From NCBI GenBank assembly GCA_023053545.1, contig JAKZAN010000005.1, forward strand, positions 4,898,001-4,962,000: a stretch of DNA of 64,000 nt, read 5' to 3'. The notes beneath the pieces are model-generated. The model searched no databases and was not told where the DNA came from. It saw nothing but the letters and a program-made list of their open reading frames with translations. Position 1 is the stretch's first letter. The number at the start of each line of letters is the position of its first letter. Position numbers and translations under genes: made by a program. Source of the DNA: Lepidurus packardi (lineage: Eukaryota; Arthropoda; Branchiopoda; Notostraca; Triopsidae). Positions 34,052 through 45,800 of this stretch are shown one piece after another.

Positions 34052-34960
34052 ATGAGTTCCAAGATTTCCGTAGTGTTGGTAGCCCTGGCTGGGTTTTCGG
34101 CTCTTACTCTTGCAGCCTAAACCACACTGACGGAGTTGGACCCACCCCAGTGGAACCCACCTTGCTCAATAATCCTCCTGATCCAACAGTGCAATCTAAG
34201 TTTCCCACAGTTTCTTTTAGCTCACGTAAATTAAAAATGTATTACATCAATCAAACGCAAGAGATCCGAACTAGACCCGGTAGAGCCAACGAAAACGGAT
34301 GTATCTTGTACTTGCGACGATCCGCCCAAAACTGTAGCTGCTGCGGTATCCAAAGAGCTGCAACAAATACGGCACTTTTCAGTGCTTCGCTCTGAACTCA
34401 CAATTGATTTGGCTATTTGATAAACTCGGTGGCTAAAAAGCTTCCCCAAAAGAGGTTCTGGATGTCCTATTTGGTACTATGACAATACTAAGAGTTGCGG
34501 AGGCAGTGTGATGCGAAAACTGGACCATTACAATTGCTCGCTGCTTCACTTTTGTAGATAAAGTCGTTTTCTACCTGGTAATTAATGACATTACAGTAAT
34601 TGCACTTCACGTACGAATACCTCATCATCTCAGAAAAAAGATAACAAAAAAAATAACGAAATAATAGATAACGAAAAATAGATAACGAAATAATAGATAA
34701 CGAAAAAAATGTTTTAAAGATAACAAATGCAACCTCCGCGATCCATCCAAACTTCAATTCGATGTCCGATTAAAACAGCATTGCACTATTAAAACTGGAA
34801 AAGCTGGCGCCTTTGAATGCCGCAATCCAGCCAGTTTGTCTGCCTTACAAGTTTTTTCAGAGATTTTGCCGAACAGAATACTACAGTGAGCGGTATACAA
34901 ATCTAAGATATAGTTACAGTCAGTACGGGAAGAACCTTACTGGTGACCTGGGAGATTGTT
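34052..34960 (+). pseudogene. Decayed serine protease
   Basis: Starts with an intact signal-peptide-like frame (MSSKISVVLVALAGFSALTLA). Later fragments are protease-like but broken. CGGSVMRK near 34496 needs a frame shift to reach WTITIARCF, where the catalytic His of the usual A-H-C is replaced by Arg. NSIALLKLEKLAPLNAAIQPVCLP (34770-34850) matches the catalytic-Asp region, but a TAA interrupts it and Asp is lost. No GDSGG segment follows. The pieces lie in order on one strand, so this is a dead copy rather than chance. Unlinked introns could explain some shifts, but not the lost catalytic residues. Confidence 0.7.
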
Positions 34961-35066
34961 CTAGCATGGCATCTTTTCTTTCGAAAAGGAACGAATCCAA
35001 TTCGAGCTTAGCGTCTCTGTCAGTTTGGCCTCTATTACCCTCTACCTTTAGCTTCCTCTTGTTACA

Positions 35067-35943
35067 GTAGGGGAGAGCGGGGCTCGTTCGGCCATTTTTT
35101 TTTTGCTTTCTGTAGACCTCCGTAAGAATAGAACGGAAATCTTTTGCGTGTTTTAAGAAGTAAAGTCATCCTTCTTACTTTTCCAGTTGGTATTTTACAT
35201 CTCCGTATTATAGAGCCGGAGATATTCTCATTTTTCGAAAGCTCACATTTTGTCCGAAGGTGCCTCAGGCATGGGGTAGCTTCGGACGGGCGTGGGGCAC
35301 CTTCGGACCTAACTGCTTTTAGTGGCAAATGTCGAGAAAAAAATACTTCTTCGTTATAAATTCACTGGGTTACATCGATCAAACGACATAATAACGAATC
35401 AAAGCTCGTAACTAGCGGGAATCAAAATTTGATAGATCGAAACCAAATTTTAGTGATTTATCCACAAAATATCTACCATTTTAAGACAAAAGCTACCCTT
35501 CTCTCATTTCTTAGAAACGGGCTACGTTCAATCTATGTCTGAAAGTCCCTTGAAAACCTGTCCGAAGCAGGTGCCCCAAACACCATTTTGAACCTAGAAA
35601 ATCAAAAACTCAGAGTACAAGAAATATTTAAAATCCAAACTGCTATCAAATTATAGCCTATCCTATCAGCTTGCTGAATAGTCCAGCGTAAAAAAAAAAA
35701 TACATTTAGGACTAAAACGACACTTGATGTGAAGTTCGGAATATTTAATTGCGCTTGGGATTTTCACATTAAACATACATAAGTTTTGAACGCTGAGGTG
35801 GAACTTACTCTTCTTTACCCATAAGATCTATCTTCATGACAAGTTCCTGTATAATTTTAATTACGAATATTCCTAATGTGTATTGCTGGATAGCTCAAGT
35901 GTCCGGGGTACCCCATGTCCGAACAAGCCACACTCTCCCCTAC
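35067..35943. mobile_element. TIR element, GTAGGGGAGAG termini
   Basis: Left end GTAGGGGAGAGCGGGGCTCG is complementary to the right end ...CACTCTCCCCTAC at 35943; the inverted match extends about 27 bp with a few mismatches. TA lies at both borders. The 877-bp interior repeats GTCCGAAGGTGCC / CACCTTCGGAC motifs but has no transposase frame. It lies just upstream of POLR1H. Confidence 0.6.
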
Positions 35944-36087
35944 GGAACGCACCACATGCGCATACGCAATGGAGATACAGAGCAGAGTGTTACTTTCAGC
36001 TTACAGGTGGCGTTGAATGCAATAACATTTCCATGCAATGCAAATGCAAAAACGTGCTTTCTAAATTCGGTACAAATTTAGTCGAAA

Positions 36088-36568
36088 ATGGAGCTTTTTA
36101 AAAATGATATTAATTTCTGTTCACTATGTGGAGCAATTCTACCCCATTTGGGACCCAAAGGAGGCTTGAAATGCAAAGTTTGCAATACAGAAGTTGACAT
36201 TAGAGGTAATTTATTTTTCTGCCTTTTCTTTCATGCTCGCATTTGTATGTTCTCACATTTGTTTCTAGCATTGGATGATGTGGAAATTCGTTATAAAATA
36301 CACTTCAATTCCCGTGAGACTTACCTAGACGCTAGGAAGGCTAATGCCAACGCTGGGGAAACTGAAGGGCCATTAGTGGAAAGACGGTGCCCCAAATGTG
36401 GACATGAAGGAATGACTTATGCTACTCTCCAGCTCAGATCTGCTGACGAAGGTCAAACTGTTTTCTATACCTGTCCCAGTTGCAAGTACGAAAGCCTTAA
36501 ATGTCAAATATCATATCTTTACATATTAATTTCCTATCATTAGGTTCAAAGAGACTGAAAACTCGTAA
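36088..36568 (+). CDS. POLR1H: RNA polymerase I subunit RPA12
   Basis: Exons 36088..36205, 36269..36485 and 36544..36568; 119 aa, near the 126 aa of the human subunit. The N-terminal zinc ribbon has two Cys pairs (FCSLCG, CKVCN), and the C-terminal TFIIS-like ribbon has CPKCG and CPSCKFKE. The acidic hairpin RSADEGQTVFYTC carries the Asp-Glu pair that reaches the Pol I active site for RNA cleavage. The last exon encodes eight codons and is joined through a donor inside AAGTACGA. It acts in the nucleolus in rRNA transcription, proofreading and termination. Convergent with the NEK gene, 206 bp apart. Confidence 0.95.
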
Positions 36569-36774
36569 AACAAAAAGAAAATTTATCAAATTGTGTGGAA
36601 TACAAACTTCGACGCTTAAAATTGGTGCCGTGTATTACTGCCAATAGATGACCTAACTTGCTGTTTGGTATATATATCACTTAAATAGGACAATGTACAT
36701 ATCGTGTATAAGAAATAAGGCTGCAAGGCAGGTTTTTAAATGGTTTCAAAAAATAGTCGAGTCTTTTCTTTATC

Positions 36775-38641
36775 TTACTCCCTCTTTTTAAAAGAGAAGA
36801 GACTTGTAGATTTGACGCTGCTCATACTTGAAGCCGAACCAGGCGGAGAATAACTTGAATGAGCGTCAGTTTCAAAGCGGGAATGCATCTGCTGAGCAAT
36901 ATGATACACGTGGTCGATATCAGGCCTTAAGGCTGGGTCCCCGTTAATGCAAGAATCGACCAAATCGCGCAACTAAGTTAGGAAAATCAATTAACTACTC
37001 TTTAGCCTCTTTTTGAGTTGATTACTGTCTTGGAATAGTGCTCCGAAGGTAGAGGAGGGTAATCGCACCGTTCTATCTTCTTGCACAACGAATACAGATC
37101 CATTTTGTCGCCGTAAAATGGCGATTGCAGTGCGGCCATCTAGACGTTACGGTATGAGAACATTAATTTGTATTGATCGAGCAATGTAGGAAACTCTCCT
37201 TGCGTTTTGTGTCTTCTATCCATTAGAAAAGCAAACGGCTACACCTGTATGTCCTATAAGTCATAGACATGACATGGAGTACTTTTCCCGTGTTCATTAA
37301 ATAGCAACGAAAAAAAGGGGCAGGAATATGAACCTACCCATAACCATTACTAGCGTGATAGTCTACCTACAAGTGCGCATGAAAAGCAATTTTTCGATAT
37401 AAATATAAATAAAATATTAGTCCTAAAATTTTCAGATTTAAGCAATAGAATTAAAAACATAGGATAAACCTTGTGAAAAGTAGAAGTCGACATTATAGTT
37501 ATGCAGCTAAACGAGTTTAAAACCTGAATGTAGCGTGTTCGACGTTACGGGTTCTTCCATATTGGTTCTAGGATTACGGCCGAAATTTTTTAATTATAAG
37601 CTACTAGGCAAATGCAGCAAATTCATTAGAGAATTTACGTGAGACTGGGTGTAATCATCAGATCTTGAATATAAAATGGCGTTTCTTTCTAGGGATTACC
37701 TCGTAAAGGAGACAGCCAAGTGACCAGATGTCACTTTTAAAATTGTAGCCGCTTTCGTGGATGCGTTCAGGACTCATGTAATACGGCGTTCCCACTAAAG
37801 AATGCGCAGCTGTCGTTTTAGAGCTAAAAAAACGTCCTAGACCCAAGTCACCCAGCTTGACGACACCCTCCATTGTGATAAATACATTAGCGGGCTTGAT
37901 ATCTGCCACAAATTATAGTTCAAGGTTTTTCTTTTGTCTGTCCATAAGGTAAGAAAACAGAAGTACCACGATGCATGACGCGTTTCGAATGCATATGATC
38001 CAAGGCGCTGCATAATTGAACGAAATACTTCCATATAGACTTCTCCGGAATGAGGCGTCGTTGCTTCTTGAAGTGTTTAATCATCTTTGAAAGGTCACCA
38101 GCGTCAGCCAATTCCAAAACGATGTATAGTTCGCCGTCTTCGATAAACGAAGCCAAGTATTGAATGATATTCGGATGATTTAATTGCTGAAAGGGGTGTA
38201 GCAGACAAAGAGACATGAAGGGGAGCATACAAAGAATTAATTAATTATTAAAATATTCCATATTGTTGACTTTATCGGACAAGTGGACCCTTTTAAGAGG
38301 GCCAAACCATAAAAAAGAAAGAATAAAATAGTTCAATCTAGGAATTGAACGACTAACTATAGCAAGACATGTACGGCAATTACATCTGAGTAGGTCAAAG
38401 GTCGTGACCTTGATTTTTTTACCTGCAGGAGCTGAATTTCCTTCATGCAGTCGGTACGAGCTTTGGAATCGGTCATTTCAAAGATCTGGACCTTCTTGAG
38501 AGCTAAAATGCGTCCATCCAAGCGAGACTTGGCGCGATACACCACACTGAATTGACCTTTGCCAATTTTCCGGTCAATTTGCACATTAGAGAGATTTCCA
38601 TAAATGGAGTCTGTGTTCGAAAGACGATTCAAATCCTCCAT
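36775..38641 (-). CDS. NEK6/7: NIMA-related kinase NEK6/7 orthologue
   Basis: Exons in transcription order: 38641..38423, 38186..37967, 37902..37700, 37139..37026, 36972..36775; 317 aa. The whole protein is a kinase domain with a short N-terminal arm, as in NEK6/NEK7. Motifs: Gly loop GKGQFSVVY, Lys in ALKKVQ, HRDIKPANV, the family-specific [12 protein letters not shown] in place of [23 protein letters not shown] and [12 protein letters not shown] 39-residue Ser-rich tail ([10 protein letters not shown]) extends past the vertebrate end. NEK6/7 act in mitotic spindle assembly and cytokinesis downstream of NEK9. An extra non-coding 5' exon is possible. Divergent from the LYST gene. Confidence 0.93.
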
Positions 38642-39806
38642 CTCCTATGGAAAATAAAATGAAAGGAAGTGGCTGGCATTATAGGAAAAAGGTTAAATAG
38701 GAGCAAGAGACGTACACCACGTTCTGCAAATTCACGTACACAACTGACGTTGCACGAAGACTCTCCGCCTCGCCGGTCACTGACAACCTGGCAAGCTAAA
38801 GGTGGTTGGATAACCCTGTTTTGGCTTGGAAACTCGCTCTTTGTTTGGGTCGTCGAATTCTAAGGTCGTTTTCCTTCGGTCGATGTGCCGGTGGTGAACC
38901 AGGGAAGATCGATATAATAACAACCGGAAAAGCAATAAGTATCCTTCCGAGCCAGTAAGCCGGTATCCATTTACTCGGTACATTCCCATTATGAAATGAT
39001 AACTAAGTTCTCATCATCAGTAGCTCTAAGACCTTTATTATGCCTACAGGTTTAAACAGTAAACATATCGAAATTCTTCCCGGAAAATGGACTTTGACTT
39101 CGTAAGTTTTTGCTTTTGATTTTTTTAGTTTTCTTATGTTGTACTTTGTATTTGAAATAAGCATTATTTAGTTGTGTAAAGACGAAAACAACTGTGGAAT
39201 TTCAAAATTATGTATGACGTAGAAACAATAAATAAACGGTCCTAAGATGATTTACTTCTTGTGTACACGGAACATTCTACGTAAACTGTAGTTTATGAGT
39301 AGTACCGTTGTTGCTTTACCTTGATTCAAAAATTCCCGCGTTTTACCTGTTCGTAGTTCGGTGCCTTAGTTTCTTTGAGTCCGAGTTCTAATACTTAGCC
39401 TTGCCCCGAATGTAACAACCCAAAAGCACGGGGAAATTGTTTACGCAAGTTTGTTTACTTCGCTCCTCAAGTTCCCTGTAGTGTTGTGTTGTGTTTAATT
39501 CTATAGTGCTCACAGTTATTTTTCCTACGTGTGTACATCTCGTTAGAGGTATTAGCATTGATTTGATATAATTGTAATAACTAATAAAGCTAAACTCATG
39601 TGGTTTAACATAAATGAGATACAATTTAATTTATTAGCCTAATATGCTAGTAATGTTAGTATTTACACTTTAGCCGTTATTAATCTAATCTAGTACTCAG
39701 ACTTATTATAGTTATTCTAGCAACACTGATTATGTTATCCTAAGAATGCGAATGTTAGCTTAAAATTTCCCAGAATTTTTATCTGCCCATCCTCTAGAAA
39801 TTAAAA
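38642..39806. other. Divergent promoter region, NEK6/7 and LYST
   Basis: About 1.2 kb between two divergent starts. No gene recognised; AT-rich. Core promoter elements could not be assigned with confidence. Confidence 0.55.
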
Positions 39807-42800
39807 ATGGATCCGCTACACAAATCATGGAAAATGTACACCAGTCTTAATTATGGAGACCGGGTAAACAAATAAATCACGTTGTTTGGTATAGCATTTA
39901 AATTCATAATTACTTTTAATTGTGTGTTTAGGGTAAAAATGAATGGTTGGAAGTATTTTTGGCCCATTTTCTCCGCCAGATAAGCCAGGAAGAACGAGAA
40001 TCTTCGTCACTTAAACCCCAAACGTAAAATTTCACATTATTCTTTCCCTTAAACTCTTGATCTGCGAAAACCGCCAGGTGTTTCTCTCTTCTCCCCTTTT
40101 TGCTCTTCTCCTATTATAATCCGCTTTCTCGTCCCTTTTCCCGTTCGCTTAAACCTTGTTAGGCTTCAGTCTGCTCCAGAACGCAGACGACGAGCGTTTT
40201 TCTGTCATTCTATCCTTTAGTTCAAAGTGTTGTTTTGTGTTTTATTGTAGAGACATCCAGTCAAATATGACATTGAGCAATGTTTTATCTGAGCAGCTTT
40301 TACACGACGTACAAGAAGTATGTACCCAAGAGTTACTCAATACTGAAGACGATTTGGAACCACTACGAAGCTATCTTCTTCACGGTCGAGGCTGGCGTCT
40401 ACTCGCAGCTTTGCTTTTTACAGACTTGCAGGTAAGGCTGTCGAAATCCAAAATTAAAAGCTCAAAGCCGCTTATTTTGATTTTTTCTAGAACCTAAGCT
40501 GTGGCACAGACTTGGCACATTTGCTGGTCTCTTTATATCCTGTCGTTTGCCAAAATGACGCCATGAAATCCGAAAAGAATCCTTTTCTCCCCCCACATCA
40601 TTTAAACCCTATGGAAGACTTCTGGGAACGTCTTTCCTTCAATAAATCAGCACCAAAGTCGTTAAGAACGAAATCAACGACGCCAGAACTGCAAGCAAAA
40701 CCCAAATCCAAACGCCCCCCTAAATCGCCTCAAAAGCAGCAAGAGTTGATTCTGAACGGCAGTGAATCCGAAACATGTGAAAACCCTAGAGTCACGCCCT
40801 CATTTTCCGTTCGTTTGAACCCTAAGGATTTTGACTACTTTTCTAGAGTTACAGCGAGCGAAGATAATGGCTCAGATATTGAATGTCTTACGCCTTTACG
40901 TTTGGACGATTTTAACCGGGCACGGCGTATGGAAGACGAACGGAATTTGCATGCGTTGTTAGCCAGCGAGAGCGAATTTAAACATCAATCCGTTGCATGC
41001 GATCAGGTACGGGATATTATAGTCTCCGTGCTCGTAGCAGTCACACAAGTTGAAGCTTCGGCTGAAAACAAGAAGCACCAACATTTCAATATCCATTTCC
41101 CAGAAGTACTGATGGATTTTGCGCTAAGCGGTTTACAAGAAACTTTGAAAAACAACGAGAAAACTGAGCTTCGTCAAAAGCTTCTTCGATTACTGTTCGT
41201 AGCCGTCCACATGGCTAGTTTCTTCTCACCAGATGCTTTTCAGCTTTTCGAGCAGCAAAACTGGTTGAAAACTCTCCTTCAAGCGTTAGATCAACAGCCC
41301 TTGACCAGCAACGAAGCTTTTCTTCTGGAAGGTCTGTATGGAATTCTGAAGTCCTTTTCCAACTTTACTGTGTCTGCGATTGTTCAAGAATCACTCGAAT
41401 CGTATGTAAGTCTCATAGAACCCATATTTAAAGGACCCAGTAGCGAAAGTTTTTTAAACATCCTCAGCAAACTTTGTAAAAACGATACTAGAAGTGATCT
41501 AGCCTTTCCCGTTATCTCTGCGGTCTTACAGCTCTCACAGTCTTGGGTTTCGCTTGTAAACCAGTTTTTGCACTCGCGAAACTGCCGCAAGATCAAACAT
41601 AAAAATTGTTTGACGGTGATTTCCACCCACCATTATGATTTGGAGCCAAATCAGCCCTTTTGTCTCACAGCCTCCATCTTTAAATCCCTTTTACAACTCG
41701 TACCCTTGGCCGCTAATGAAAGGCTACAAATTCATGTTGCTGTAGCGGCGATCCGAGCAGGACCTTGCTGCTGCATGGCGCCTAATCAAATTTTCTCATT
41801 GTTGTGGAAATGGCGCCGGTCGAGGTCATTAAAAGCGTCCCGGAAAGTTACAAAGCTGATTTTTGGTCAACTAGCGCCTTTAGTTTTCACCAGCTTGGGT
41901 TTTGCTTCCAGAAACGATGAAATGTGCTATTATTGTCGACGCTGGGGCCCTTTTGGTCGGACACAGTATTCAAATGCTGGTGAATACCTACCGGAAGAGG
42001 CATTACTAGCACAGGTAGAAAATCAAGAGACACCTGATGAAGAAAATGCTTATCAATGGCTGGTGGACCTGAGAGAGCTGTTATTGGAAGAAACTGACCG
42101 CTCAATCATAAAAAAATTGTTGGAGTTCCTATTTTTCATGGTGAAGCAAACAGAAAACGTGGTAAACGCTCCTGTGCGGGAAGAAATTTTCTTAAGAGTC
42201 GTCTACCCCACGATTTTGCACCTCCAACCCGAATCAGGGACTAAAGAAGAGCTTTCATTGCTGCAAGACTGTTTAACATTGTTGCCTGCACTATTTCAGC
42301 ATACACGGATCGCGCAGTTGTTTGTCGACCTTGGAGGAATGAGTCATCTGACTGCATGGTCCATTGTCCCACAGTTGGGATCGTTTTTGGCCCCAGTATT
42401 GGAACCACTGGTCAGATATGAATTTCGCATGCAAGATGAAGACACGATTTCCTTGACCGTGGAGTCACCGGCTTCAGGGGACAGTTTAGTTCCTGCCGAA
42501 CAGGATTTACCTGCCGTCTGGCTTCTTACATCATTAATTGTTGCCTTAACGCAAGCTTTGTTGAAGCTTTTGGGTGTAGGACTGGGTGAAGCATGGCAGA
42601 GTTCCGAAGGGCAGAAGCACGTGCGGTTTTCAAATGAAAAAGCCGCTAAAAGCGTGGATAGTAACGACCCGCTGCACCAGATGGCAACACGATTAGAATT
42701 GGCCCAAGCATTGCATATCAGCGCGTGTTTTTGGAAATCGGCCGCCATATTGAGCGTCCAGTGCCCGCCATTTTTGCAATGGTTAAAACAGCAACAGGTT

Positions 42801-45800
42801 TTGAAAGAAACGAAACTTGTTCTCCTCTCAGCAACGGATGCTCTCGCCAAAGATGCAGGTTAGTTATTCTGCTGACTTGTAATTTGGTTATGGTATTTAA
42901 ACAGTGTCAGTGAATTTTACTTGTTATATTTGTGATAATTTTAGAGGAAGCAGAGCAAACAGGGACGTTGGCAAGTTTGTTGGAAGCTGTGCTATGTGTG
43001 GATCTTGTTTCGGGATCAGATAGTACGACGTGTTTCAATGAATTAATTATAAAATGGAAACAGCTGGATCCAAAACAACCTTACAAGCTGAAACTAATAG
43101 GCAGCACATTATTGAATTGCAGCACATTGGGCATTTGGCTCGAAAAGCCAAATGGCAACAAGATCAAGGTAAACATCATCGAAGATATTTATAGATATTA
43201 GTACATGTTGATAACTAATAGTAGAGATTAATGTATAATTAAAGTTTTCTTGCACTGTTCCTAGGATATCGAAAGATATTAAATGTGATGAATATTGCTA
43301 CCAGAAATTTTCAAACATTCCTTAAAATTTATTTCTGTTTGTCTTAAGGTTACGAGTCAGCTTTGGTCGAATCTCGAAGAAGGGGATTCGGATTCTCCTG
43401 ACGGGAGATCCTCGCCGGTCCCTTGCGAAACATCCGGCGAGATTGGCTATGACGCAGATACCGAGCCTTGCACTGGCTTTGCTAGTCACAAGTTAGCGTA
43501 TTATTTCACGACAACTGAAGGAAACTCACTCCGTTTTTCCACGGTGGTTTTTCCACATTTGTGCGCCACAGTTATCGAACTGCTTTCCACGTGGCATGAA
43601 AATCTGGAAGATGAAGCGAACAAAGATGATTTTCTGAAGCTTGTTACGCGAATTGTAAACCGAATTATCAATCTCTGCCTTCAGGATCGCAGTAATGGCG
43701 CCATTTTAGCTCAGAACAACCTCGTCTCCTTAGTACTAAAGGCTAGTTACACTTTCATGCGTCCAGCTCCAGCTTATCACGGTATTTCACTTAACTGATG
43801 TAAACCATTGTGTTGGTTTAACGGAGTTCGAACTTTTTAGAGCCCAGATCAAGTTGGATGCTGCTCCTCTCAACCTTAGCCAAGCATCGCATCACTTCTG
43901 CGGAGCTGAAATCGTTATTGGCGATCTTCAAAGAACCTAACCCACCATTAGCTGACCTAATTTGGCCTTTAGTAGACATACTTCGTGATATTCCGCGTCA
44001 GCCGCCGTACATTATCGGTTTTCCGGCGCGCCAAGTACCCTACGAGGGAGTTCTCAATGATACGTTAACCAGTGGGACGAGTAATGTAAGCATGGGCTCT
44101 TTGGTAAACGTATCAAGCTTAGCAATTAGCCAAGAGCTACAAGTCAGCTCCCAAATAGCTCGTCAAATGGGGAAACTCCATGCGGACAAAGGAATCGTCT
44201 CCGCATGGCAAACAATGGCCTTGTACATGCCCTTGTTTTGCGATGGCAATTGGTCGCCCCGCCAGCAAGGCTTTTCAGTCTCCATTTGGTTTTTGATAAG
44301 TGGACAACAACAACACCACCCTCCTAAGCCGACTCCAAAGCAGCCGAGACTGAACACGTATGTACCGTCGCTAGCGCAGCCGGAAGGATCCGGGGATTGG
44401 AGGGAAGCTTCTTTAGTATTTAGCGAAACGGAAACCCATGCCAGTTTTCTCAACTATAGCGAGCAGGTTAATAATACTCCGTTAGTTAAAGAAAAGCTTG
44501 AGCCGACGCCCGAATTGCACTTGTTCTCTGTGGGAAGCAAGACCTTTTTGGTGGAGTTTTGGAGCGACCCTGTTACAGGTAAAAGACATACAACAATTAA
44601 TTTTTTGCTTTTATTTAATACCTTGTTTTATGGTTATAAGCTACTACTTGTTACTAAGCTGCTGGTTTAGTAAACTTTTTTTAAACCAAAACTTTTTATG
44701 TTAATCTTTACTAAGCTACCACTCTTTACAACGCTACTAGCAGGTGTTACAAAAATTAATTTTAAACTTTACTAAGCCACCAGCGTATAACCATAAAACA
44801 GGGTAAATAAAGAAGCGAATATAACCTAAAATAACTCAAGACGCGTAATATCTTGTAGAAACCATTTTTGTGAACGTAACGGAAGCTTCGAAGAGCAGTA
44901 ATACGCGTTTAGCCTGCGGCGTTCTGGAACTACGGATTCAAGGAGCCACTTGGCATCATTTAGCTTTGCGTTGTTGGGAAACGAGTAGTCCACGGAAAAG
45001 AATACTTCACGTAATTACCCTAATAATAGTTTTAAGTTTGGATCTTTAGCAAGGAGAAAATTTATAAAGTGCACCATTCATAAAGGTATCTGCTGTATTG
45101 AATGGATGTGAAGAAGCTGAATTAGCACTGGAAATCCCTATGTTGTCCTTGAGACGCTCCTCCCACGCAGGCTTGTTGCTTGGCACAGCCGCAACACAAC
45201 TGTCCAGTAGTTCCGCTGAGAATGATTTCCCTCATACGTGGTACCTTGGGAGCGTCATGCTCTTCCGTGAGACGGTTTTCACACGAGATAACGGCTTTTA
45301 CCTATACGCATTGGGACCGTCGTGTCTGAATTTAGCCTCGTGCCACTCGGATGAATTCACACCTCAAATACCCAGCGTTCTTACGAGTCAAATTATCGAA
45401 ACTCCGATCAACTGGGAAAGTATCCTCCAACCAGCGGATGATCGTCTCCTCAAATCGTTACAAGTAAAAAAAAACTGTGTTTTAACTGTTTCTTCTTTTT
45501 TTCGGAATTTTCTTAAATTTTTTATCCTTTATTCTTTCCTCCGTAGGATAATTTGCTGCTTTCTTACTCAGCAGGGACTTCCAACGTTATGAGCATATAT
45601 CCCTACGTAACGACTCCGTCAGCAGGTAATTTTTTTTTATTTTTGCTCTGGCTTCGCTTGCTTAAAATGAGCTTTTTCCACTTAAAATGGGTTGGGCTTT
45701 TTTGCTTGTGCTTGGAACCTGGCTTTTTGTTGCACTTCTCCACAGGTTTACTGGGTTCCTTGTTACCAGGCAATTCCACCTTTTCCGTAGTCGCAGCCGA

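Noticed and set aside
42344..42850. Minus-strand 168-codon frame in LYST exon 4
   Set aside because: Overlaps a well-supported exon of LYST on the opposite strand and resembles nothing.
45553..45745. Continuous frame across LYST intron 10
   Set aside because: The frame stays open but encodes a Phe/Leu-rich stretch absent from LYST; GT...AG sites at 45626 and 45745 remove it and restore family sequence.
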